The position numbers were made by a program, and so were the translations under genes. A stretch of DNA of 64,000 nt from Brachypodium distachyon (taxonomy: Eukaryota > Streptophyta > Magnoliopsida > Poales > Poaceae): assembly GCF_000005505.3 (NCBI RefSeq), contig NC_016134.3, forward strand, positions 124,001 to 188,000. Reading direction: 5' to 3'. Below the pieces are notes generated by a model that was given only the letters and a program-made list of their open reading frames with translations, searched no databases and was not told the DNA's origin. Numbering within the stretch: position 1 is the stretch's first letter; the number at the start of each line of letters is the position of its first letter. This document shows positions 53,450-62,443 of the stretch, one piece after another.

Positions 53450-54770
53450 TAGTAGGTAGGCAAGCTAGCTAGTGTAGGATGGATCCACACAGAACAGAAG
53501 GCAATTAACGAAGCATGGATAAATGGATCCCAGACCAACCAACAGTGCACTCTGCAAGTGTCCATTTCTTAGTATATGTGCTATGCCAGCAGTGCCAGGT
53601 CATGCATGATGCCCAGATCGATCGAGCTGTACTACTGTTTATATATGTATGCTCGCGTCGGCAGGTTTAATTGGTTTGACTGCAAAGTGGAGTAGACCTA
53701 CTTACTGCTAGGTACAGCTAACTGTACTTAGTTTGCTCATCTGGCCCAAGCTAGCTAGTAACAAAGGGCCAAAGTCAAACTGGAATTTCTCCATCGATCC
53801 GTCTCTTTCGATAGCTTGTCAATGATACATCACGAGGCTAGGCCGTCCGTCCGTCCCTCAGTACATTTTTCTACATTAAGTTAGCTTAGTTTTTATTTTC
53901 AAGCTAGCACCCCGAATTTTACTAGATTCAGCGATGAACAATCCATGAAACACTAGGTTTTATTCACCCAGCAAAACAGATGGAAGGAACTAGCAGAGCA
54001 GGTTATCTATCGAGGTTGGATTGGACAAGATCAGCTAGCCCTTTAGGTTGGAGAATAATACTCCGGCAGTCCTCCCTTCCTATGACTAGTACAGCTACGG
54101 GCCGGACTTCCGCACGCACGGGCTTCGTTCCGGTCTATCTGAGCCCACGTCCCTGCTGGGTAATTACAAAGGCCCATCCGGGTAGATGGCCCAGTCTGTA
54201 ATCCGACTGGGCCACTTCTCACTCCAATCACTGTGCCGGCCCGTAGCCTGTTCAACAGCTGCTTTGAGGATCCCGCGGCCCGAGATAATAACAAGCAAAA
54301 TGCCAGAGCGACAGCTCCTAATTAATGCTTTGGACCTGGTCAACTCAATACTCAACGAAGCTTCAGTTACTACAACTGTATTGTAATCGAGGGTTTTAAG
54401 AAAAAAAACTCAATACTCAACGAAGCTCGATCGGCTGATCTGGATGCTAGGTAATGTTTGAGTTACTAATAATGTTTTTTCATAGACCTGCGCCTCGCCT
54501 TCGTGGTGCTTTCCTCTAATACAAAATGATGCACAACTAGATGAGCGTTCGAGAGCGTAATCAAAACTCCTACTCCCTCCGTCTCAAAATAAGCGACGTG
54601 GTGGTACACATTGGAAACTGTCATTGGCAAGGTATAAGGGTGGTTATATATAAACAACAAAGCCAATTCAGCATGCATTTCAATACGCCGGCCATCCCAT
54701 CCATTCAAGCTATATAGCATGCCAATTAATCTGCATTTTCCCATCGTACACTGGATTCCTCGAACCTTCC
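53450..54770. other. Intergenic, no gene recognised
   Basis: No gene. A lone Stowaway-type end (CTCCCTCCGTCTCAAAATAAG) begins at 54573 without a recognisable partner end. Confidence 0.45.
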
Positions 54771-55188
54771 TAAGCTCCCATCCACTAGCAACAGTACTGA
54801 GAGTGATCGGCTGAATATATAGGGCTATGTTGTTGGCTGAATATAGCAAGCTTAGTACGTAGCTTGTAGCGCCTTGGACTTGCTTGCCCCCTTTGTCAAA
54901 GGAAGCCAGCTGAGCTGGCCAGCACGTTGGGTCAATTACAATATACTTACACTTGATCGCCTGTCACTGACAAAGGATTCAGCGACCAGTATATAGCCCA
55001 ACTCCATCTGCATCGAATCTTGCTGTAATAAGCTCCCATATATCGGCAGCTCCTGGGCCACCAGCAACAGTACTGAGAGTGATCTGCTGAATATGGCTAA
55101 GTTGTTGGCGGCTTTCTTGGAGCCTTCCCCTTCTCATTTGCCTTGTTAGTCAAAGGAAGCCAGCTGGCCAGCACGTTGGGTCAATTAC
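54771..55188 (+). repeat. Tandem duplication in the AAA ATPase promoter
   Basis: Two units about 260-280 bp apart (54771-54939 and 55029-55188) share TAAGCTCCCA, GCAACAGTACTGAGAGTGAT, GTCAAAGGAAGCCAGC and GGCCAGCACGTTGGGTCAAT. A related GTCAAAGGAAGCC piece also occurs near 53107, upstream of the HIPL1-like gene. Confidence 0.7.
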
Positions 55189-55565
55189 TTAATCTGATAT
55201 AATGTCACATTTAGATACGCATGGACGGTTCTTGTTTGTTTGATCCACACAACCGTACGTTAATAAAGCTTCTCCCACGTCGTTAGTGACAAGGTCGATC
55301 GATATGTTGTTAATTAACCTGCTCGATCGATCGCTCCTTGGGTTAAGCCAGAAGCTTGCCAATTCTGCATTTGCCACCCCATCTCCACTACTAAAAAGGT
55401 AGCTAGCCAATTCTGAATTGTACGGTACTCGATCATGGACTCATCGTTGTACGTGTACGGTGCTCCCACACACGACGACGCCACTAGCTCCAAACAAGAA
55501 CCGCCTACCTAGCCAGGTCAACATAAGTAAATGAACACTACACACACAGCTGCTGATCCGGGACA

Positions 55566-55573
55566 CTATAAAT
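55566..55573 (+). promoter_or_regulatory. TATA box of the AAA ATPase gene
   Basis: CTATAAATAC, about 115 bases upstream of the ATG at 55683, followed by CACGTG. Confidence 0.65.
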
Positions 55574-55682
55574 ACACGTGTGCGTTGCTGGTCATTAGCA
55601 TTAAGTGAACACAACATCAAGAGCTAGCTAGTTAATTAGCCAGCATCAAGATCTAGTTAGCACTGAGTGAAGATCAAGAGGC

Positions 55683-57164
55683 ATGTTGATGTTCATGGAG
55701 AAATGGGCGGGGTTGGGCAGCATCCTCCTCCTATTGTCGGTGGTGAAGAACCACATCCCTGAAACCCTCCGCCTCTACCTCACTGCATGTGCCACCAAGC
55801 TCACCACCTACTTCAGCCCTTACATTACCATCACCATCCCCGAGTACTGCGCCGAGCGCTTCAAGCGTGGCGAATTCTTCCTCGCCATCGAGTCCTACCT
55901 CGGCCATGCTTGTGCCCGCCGTGCGCACAAGCTCAAGGCCGAGCTTGCCAAGGACAGCAAGAACCTTCAGGTCTCCGTCGACGACCACGAGGAGGTCATG
56001 GACGAATTCAAAGGTGTCACTCTCTGGTGGTATGCCTCCAAGCAACCATCCAAGGCCAGCCTCATCAGCTTCTACCCTGGCCAGGAAGACAAGCGCTTCT
56101 ACCAGCTCGTCTTCCATCGCCAACACCGCGACCTCATCGTCGATGAGTACCTCCCTTTCGTCCTCGCCGAGGGCCGTGCCGTCACCGTCAGGAACCGCCA
56201 GCGCCGCCTCTTCACCAACAACGCCAGCGGAAGCTGGAACTCCTACAGGCAGAAGAGCGTCTGGAGCCACGTCAAGTTTGAACACCCGGCGACCTTCGAC
56301 ACTCTCGCCATGGACACCGACCACAAGGAGTCCATCATCAGCGACCTCATGGCTTTTCAGGAGAGCAAGGAATACTATGCCAAGGTCGGCAATGCGTGGA
56401 AGCGTGGGTACCTCCTCTATGGCCCACCAGGCACCGGCAAGTCCACCATGATCGCCGCCATGGCCAACTTCCTTGATTATGACATCTACGACCTCGAGCT
56501 CACTGCCGTCAAGAACAACACCGAGCTAAGGAAGCTCTTCATCGAGACCACCGGCAAGTCCATCATCGTCATCGAGGACATTGACTGCTCCATCGACCTC
56601 ACCGGGAAGCGCCTCAAGCGGGACAAGAAAGGCACCAAGGAGTCAGACGATGACGAAAAACCCAAGTTGCCGACGGACCCGGAGAAGGATGAAACTAGCA
56701 AGGTGACGCTCTCGGGGCTACTTAACTTCATCGACGGGTTGTGGTCAGCATGCGGCGGTGAACGGATCATCATCTTCACGACCAACCACAAGGAGAAGTT
56801 GGACTCTGCGCTGATCCGACGGGGCAGGATGGACAAGCACATCGAGATGTCCTACTGTCGCTTCGAGGGCTTCAAGGTACTGGCGAATAACTACTTAGAC
56901 GTCGCTGAGCACGAGTTATTCGGGGAGATCCGACAGCTTCTCGAGGAAACAGACATGTCGCCTGCTGATGTTGCGGAGAACATGATGCCGATGTCCGAGA
57001 AGAAGAAGAGAGACCCCAACGTGTGCTTGGCAGGCCTTGTCGAGGCGCTGAAGAAGGCAAAGGTGGCCAAGGCCAAGGAGGAAGAGGAAGCTGAAGCGAA
57101 GAAAGCAAAGGAGAAACATGAGCAAGAGGAGGCTGAAGCGAAGAAAGCCAAAGAAGAGACCTGA
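55683..57164 (+). CDS. AAA-type ATPase, BCS1/ASD-like
   Basis: A single-exon gene for 493 residues. The N-terminal hydrophobic segment (GLGSILLLLSVVKNHIP) is the membrane anchor of the plant ASD (AAA-ATPase-at-mitochondrion-like) family. It is followed by the ASD domain (ITITIPEYCAERFKRGEFFL, YLGHACARRAHKLKAEL, GVTLWWYAS) and the AAA module. In the AAA module: Walker A GPPGTGKST at about 249-257, Walker B SIIVIEDIDC at about 298-307, the sensor-like IIIFTTNHKEKLDSALIRRG and the MDKHIEMSYC second-region motif. The C-terminus is an unusual charged tail (EEAEAKKAKEKHEQEE and a second EAEAKKAKE). Relatives sit in mitochondrial outer or ER membranes and respond to stress. An ATPase of this kind flanks the wheat Ha locus, as I recall. 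Two Met codons are close (MLMFMEKW); the first is used. Confidence 0.92.
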   Translation: MLMFMEKWAGLGSILLLLSVVKNHIPETLRLYLTACATKLTTYFSPYITITIPEYCAERFKRGEFFLAIESYLGHACARRAHKLKAELAKDSKNLQVSVDDHEEVMDEFKGVTLWWYASKQPSKASLISFYPGQEDKRFYQLVFHRQHRDLIVDEYLPFVLAEGRAVTVRNRQRRLFTNNASGSWNSYRQKSVWSHVKFEHPATFDTLAMDTDHKESIISDLMAFQESKEYYAKVGNAWKRGYLLYGPPGTGKSTMIAAMANFLDYDIYDLELTAVKNNTELRKLFIETTGKSIIVIEDIDCSIDLTGKRLKRDKKGTKESDDDEKPKLPTDPEKDETSKVTLSGLLNFIDGLWSACGGERIIIFTTNHKEKLDSALIRRGRMDKHIEMSYCRFEGFKVLANNYLDVAEHELFGEIRQLLEETDMSPADVAENMMPMSEKKKRDPNVCLAGLVEALKKAKVAKAKEEEEAEAKKAKEKHEQEEAEAKKAKEET

Positions 57165-57179
57165 GGAGGAAGGGGTGAA

Positions 57180-58316
57180 GGATGCCAAGGAGAAGGACGC
57201 CGTTACCATTTAACCTAGGAAGTATCTTTTCTGTTTTCAGTAAGTTGTCACGTCCGATTCGTGACTTAAGTGTGATATATAGGAAGCTGCCAACCTGTTT
57301 GGCATGCGTTAGATCGAGTCTACCTAGCTACTTTGCATGTGTACCGTGTCGCTCATGTCATGTGGGGATTGGGCGAGCTTTGTGTGGATATATTATTGTA
57401 TCGTGAGCTCGACGCTATAAATGTGTATTAGCTATGGAATAAAAATGAACTAAGAAAAGACGCATGTATGGTTACGCGTCACAAAAAAAACCGCCTTGAC
57501 TCAAAGCTCTTTGGAATGTTCATCTCCACGGAATATTTCTACGCACGCACGTACGTTCCTGCCAGTTTACAAGATGCAATTTACAATCGGAATGGATGAA
57601 TATTCGCAAGATCGATGCAGCTAGCTAGCTTAGCTACGAATCGGAACTAGACTTGCTGCTCATATATATAGTCGTAGGATGTGTAAAGAATGCCAAATTC
57701 TGCATTTTTCCAACAGCCCTGAAGCGTGGTATTCCCGAATGCTGAGGCTGGATCGAAAATCTAAAGACACTCGTCGGAAATCCCTTCGTGGAAATGTCCA
57801 TCAACTGTGAAATAGTGGCACACGTGCAGGACAACAATGCAAACCTTGCCGAAAGACACGCTCCAGAGTCAAGTGCGGGTCCAAGAATGAAAGATCACCT
57901 AAGACGATTAGGCTTGTGACAAAATCCCAACTTCGGACATGTGCTGGATGCAGGTTGTCATCGTGGCCCGAGCAGTTCCTTAAACAGATTGGGGTGACAA
58001 TGCAATATGGTGCAACACTAGACAAACAAATGCAGAGCAAATAAGAGTAAACTGGTGTTCACTTTCGCTAGCTAGCTACACAAGGCAGCAAAACGGAGTT
58101 AGTCCAGTAAGAAATCTGGATCACCAGTTTAACTACAAAAGTTGCTCCATCTCTCTGTTATAGCTAGCATCAACAGGAAGAAAAACGGAATCAGACTAAA
58201 CCATTTCGTTTCAAATGATACGCGAAAGAAAATGAGGCGATGACCTTGCACACACCACTTCTTCTCAGCAAGGGAGTTTGACAGAAACTGAACAATGTGC
58301 ATCAGGTTTATCTCCA
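57180..58316. other. 3' flank of AAA ATPase and intergenic spacer
   Basis: Contains the ATPase 3' UTR with an AATAAA-like GGAATAAAAATG at about 57437. No other gene seen. Confidence 0.45.
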
Positions 58317-58548
58317 TTTTATGGTCACTCTACTGCAAGATACGGCTGCTCTTGTTTGATTCTTCCTTATCACAGTTGAGGGTGCAGCCATAATCTTTTA
58401 GAGGTCAGCTCAACATTGCATCTGACTTCTTTTTTTTTTAGCAAACTTTGTCAAATCTGCGACAATTGAGCTCTTCACAAGTCATGACAGCCAAAAGTTT
58501 AGCAGAAAATCAAAGCGAATCATGCAACTTGATACAACTTGGCGATGT
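58317..58548. repeat. Dispersed direct repeat, copy 2
   Basis: A diverged copy (about 232 bp) of 53143-53402 in the same orientation. The two copies bracket the 5-kb block containing the AAA ATPase gene. Confidence 0.8.
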
Positions 58549-58823
58549 AAGCAAATATAAAAATATTCCATTGCCACCAACAAGTAGCAGTAAAAAAATT
58601 CAGTAATGCTTTTCCAGGAATGCTCCTATATATGCAGAGCCCTGGCAAGTATTGTCCATAAAATTGAGATAAGGCAACAAACAACAGTTGTTAAGAGAAG
58701 CCAGGCATGTTCATCACTACATTATGCAGAAGATCAATATTCCCAAGGTGTTGGTTCATCACAGCCAAAAGTTATGCAAGATCCGATGTTCAACCACTGT
58801 TTTTTTTGAGGCACCACTGTGAG

Positions 58824-59015
58824 CTAGTCCAAACTGTCCCTAAGATGATCCATGAGATGTTCAACCTCTATGAGCTAGTCCAAACTGTCTGAAGGTACTA
58901 CCAAGTCCCTAAGATGATCCATCAAATGTTCAACCTCTATGAGCTAGTCCAAACTGTCTGCAGGTAGTACCAAGTCCCTAAGATGATCCATCAGATGTTC
59001 AACCTCTATGAGCTA
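58824..59015 (-). repeat. Tandem copies of the protease C-terminal codons, each ending in TAG
   Basis: Reading on the minus strand past the stop of the protease gene (TAG, 59015-59013), the sequence repeats in the same frame: 69 bases to TAG at 58946-58944, 69 bases to TAG at 58877-58875, 51 bases to TAG at 58826-58824. Each unit reads LIEVEHLMDHLRD, then LV-LPADSLD or a close variant (the last unit lacks LVVPS); the authentic end is NHLRDWVVVPPDRLD. No other stop interrupts these units. Confidence 0.9.
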
Positions 59016-59873
59016 GTCCAAACGGTCTGGAGGCACTACTACCCAGTCCCTAAGATGATTTGCAGGCACAAAATAAGAATGTGCTGTACCGAACCCACCG
59101 TGGAGCATCCCTATAACCTCTCCGTCTTGGTCAACCAATGGTGCTCCCGAGGACCCTTCCTCCGTGGTCATGTGAACCTCTAATAGAGACATATCGTACC
59201 CATGAGGATTTGGGTCAGAAATCACATTGATCCCTCTCAAGGAACTTGTCCAGCCCCTCGACACCTTGTTATGCATATGGGACGGCCAAGACACCAACAT
59301 TGCCTCCTTGGCTTCCCTTGGCGCACCCTCAGTGATGACGATCTCGTGATGGTTCCTTGCACATGTATCACCAACCATATTCTTGAGGTTGGTCTTTGGG
59401 ACCCCCAAGATGAGGATATCCTTTCGGCTTTCAGCTACCAGAATGTGTGCCTGGGCATGATTTCTCTCCCCTGGCAAACCATGCTGTTGATATTCCTCTT
59501 CAAAATGATGGCACACAACAGATGCATCAATCATGTCCAATGTAGTTGCCTCGAGGGGATGATCTGAGCTGAAAAGATGACTCAAACTATGCGCGGTTGT
59601 CACGACATAGAGCGTGGTGGGGCCGGACATGAGAACGAAGCCGGTGGAGCAGTAACCAGATCTGACCCTCTGCCGTCGCTTCTTTCTGCCTTGGACGGTT
59701 CTTGCTCTGTCGGCCACCTCGTTGAGCGCCCCAAGCTTTCCTTCCTTTGGTTCCAGGCAGACAAAGAACACGGACTCTTTGACCCTGTCAAAGATGGCAG
59801 TCCAATCAACAACTCCTGCGGGGGCGGGACCTTGGGCGTGGTGGGGGAAAGGCGGAGGAATTTGTGCTGCCAT
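59013..59873 (-). CDS. Trypsin-like serine protease domain protein
   Basis: A single exon encoding 286 residues from ATG 59871-59873 (MAAQIPPPFPHHAQ). The frame is open for another 90 codons upstream, but that part is proline/serine-rich and low-complexity, so I prefer the internal start. The chymotrypsin-like fold is shown by VKESVFFVCLEP, the histidine region STGFVLMS...YVVTTAHSLSHLF, an aspartate candidate in SRKDILILGVPK and the nucleophile motif EEGSSGAPLVDQDGEVIGML. The C-terminus HSYFVPANHLRDWV resembles the SFAIP-like end of the DegP/HtrA protease domain, but no PDZ domain follows. Substrate and location are unknown. It belongs to the same broad group as the PDZ-bearing gene to the right. 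The end of its coding sequence is tandemly repeated downstream. Confidence 0.72.
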   Translation of the reverse strand: MAAQIPPPFPHHAQGPAPAGVVDWTAIFDRVKESVFFVCLEPKEGKLGALNEVADRARTVQGRKKRRQRVRSGYCSTGFVLMSGPTTLYVVTTAHSLSHLFSSDHPLEATTLDMIDASVVCHHFEEEYQQHGLPGERNHAQAHILVAESRKDILILGVPKTNLKNMVGDTCARNHHEIVITEGAPREAKEAMLVSWPSHMHNKVSRGWTSSLRGINVISDPNPHGYDMSLLEVHMTTEEGSSGAPLVDQDGEVIGMLHGGFGTAHSYFVPANHLRDWVVVPPDRLD

Positions 59874-60149
59874 TGGCGCGGTGGGCGTCGTGGGTGGAAG
59901 GCTCCTGATGTGGCGGCGGCCGGCGGGGGCGAGACCTCGGGCGTCGTGGGCGGAAGGCGGCTCCTGGTGTGGCGGAAGGCGGAGGAGGAGGGTTTTGCGT
60001 CCTGAGGACAGGAAGGAAGGAAGGCGGAGGAGGAGGGTTGCTTGCGTTTGCGTGGAGCGGAGGAAAGAAGCAAGGTTTTGGCGCGGTCCCACCTGTCTGC
60101 CTTTTGCCAGTCTTTGGGCCAAATGCCGCTTCTTCAATTTCAACCAGAG

Positions 60150-62440
60150 GAACGGCCCAATGCCTGCCGGTTTTGATCATAATTTCAACGAGAGAGATTC
60201 TTTTTTTTGCGGGTAGGAGAGGTTTCTTCTTCTTTTTTGACTGTAATAATATTACGATGAGATAACGGTTAGTACATCATTAACCAAAAGAGGTAAAATA
60301 AATACTCAGGGGGAGGAGGGATAGAAAACCAGCGGGTTAGACTTGGCTAATTCTGCTAATTCATGACTTGCCTAGCTCTTCGGCAATGTTCAAAAGCAAT
60401 CTTCACAAAGTCAACAAGAGATGGATACCCTTGTAACAATCATCAAACACGGCAGCAGCATCACCATAAGACTGCCCACACCCTCCTTCATCACTCAAGT
60501 TGGATCACCTCCAAACTATCAGAGCAGAGGCAAATTGGAGCTTCATTCCCCTTGTCTAAGGTCACAAGCATTTTGAGCCATCATGTATATGATTGCAGCT
60601 AAATGCACCCGCCTCAAGATATTATGGCACCAAACAAGTATTGTGCTCTGAGATCCACTAAACAAGAAAACATACACAAAATATTGAGATACAATGCCAA
60701 TTTAACTTACTAACACGTATTCTTATTGAACAAGAACGACAAGTCCGCATTGTCTTTGTAAAATTAATACAGAGCATATTGATGCCAAGGCACAATACAC
60801 TGGTTTATAAGCCCCAATGCCCAACGATATCAAAACGCTTCTTGAGACCAATGTACAAACATTATTTCGATATAAGATCTACTGGTATGGTCCAAAACAA
60901 GTGCCATAGAATCTACATTACTACTATGTACAGTACGTTCACAATAAAAAACGCAAGGAGAAAAAAAAAAGAGGCCCATCCAGTCGACTGGCATTCCTTT
61001 TACGACACCGGTTCAACAGACAACAAGACCTGCAGAAAAGAGTAACACGATGTGAGTGAAAATGACGATGCCGTTTATGAGCAAAGCATCTCTGACAGGT
61101 CGCAGGTTTTGTATCCATCTAAACTGAGAGAACTACACATGCAAGCAGCATTTACATCCTTTGCGAAACTGATGGTTGACAAACCTACAAGCACAATTAA
61201 GGCAAGTGGCTAAGATATCGCGACTTAGGTAGGCTTTGTAGAAGAAAATTCAGTAATGTAGTATATTTCGATCTCAGTATGTTTGCTTGTGATTATCTAG
61301 TTCTGGAAATTAAAGAAAGGAATGGATTAGTTCCTCAACTTTCTTTGAGGGTTCACGTCTTGTGATCATGACTTTGGCATCTGGGAAGCAAATGTAAGAT
61401 CCAACATTTACTACCAACCACTTGCTTGGTGCCTTCTTTTTGGGTAAACATTCGGATTTACTACCTTATATTCAAGTGTGGTATCATGTTGCTGGTTTGC
61501 AAAGAGAAAGTTGGATGAGTCTGCATTCTTTGCCAACCAGCTGAAGATGTGATATACACCTCAGTTCAAGAATCTCTTGGATACCAAAGAGAGAATGAAA
61601 GTCAGTACACAGGGAGTCCTCTGACCAAAATGATGTATGCTTCACTCTCCTAAAAAAGCCTGCATCTTAGAATTTATTTCTTGTAATGACAGATCGTAAA
61701 CCTAAAGATATACTAGGATTATTGGTTCCACCCAGTTCTTTTTTCCGTGCCTTGTAAAAATCATGTTAAGCGCACTATGTACTACTGTTAACCTATGCAA
61801 GACCCCTGTGTTCCTTCTTGTCAAACACCCACGGGCGTTGAACTTGGAGAACAGGAACACAGAAAGTCCCATATGTTTACACTTTACACCTGGTGCAAAG
61901 TTGATGTCCCTTCCATCATAGAATGTCTCCAGTGCACAAGTTAGATATGCGCTATCTACAACTGAATTATGCTTTGCTAGATATTTCATTAGTATGATTT
62001 GGTCCAGACTTTGCACTCAATCATGGTCTTAAATAACTTGTTTACTATTCTTGACCAAGTTCCAGACCATTTGGTCTTAGTCCTCACGGCACCTACAACT
62101 CATGTTTGCTGCTTGAGAAATAAGAAGGGTCTCAAAGGATAGAAGTTAAAAAATGCAAAAGAAGTCAGGAAGGAGGTTGGAATCACCAAGAAAAAAGGGC
62201 GTGTTTCAGAGCAACTAGAATCTCCATAACATGGAACGGCATCCATGTTTTTTTTTTATATCAGGGATCTTGTATTCATGTGTTCTGTACAAAACCCAGC
62301 AAATAACCTCTTTCGTCAAATAGTGAATGTTTCTTACTGTGTGGATATCGACAAGCTTCCAAGTCTACATACTACCGGTAGTTTAGAGCTTAAGATCTGG
62401 ATAATGTTTAGATGGTACTAGGTTAATAGTGGAGATGTAT
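60150..62440. other. Intergenic, no gene recognised
   Basis: Upstream region of the short protease gene and 3' region of the PDZ protease gene. Short frames only; none resembles a known protein. Part of 61.2-62.4 kb may be 3' UTR on the minus strand. Confidence 0.4.
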
Positions 62441-62443
62441 ACC

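Noticed and set aside
54466..54849. 127-codon minus-strand frame near 54.5 kb
   Set aside because: It overlaps a lone Stowaway-type end and resembles no protein.
59874..60143. Longer N-terminus of the short protease
   Set aside because: The 90 upstream codons are low-complexity Pro/Ser/Arg. The internal ATG begins the part that looks like a folded protein, although a targeting extension cannot be excluded.
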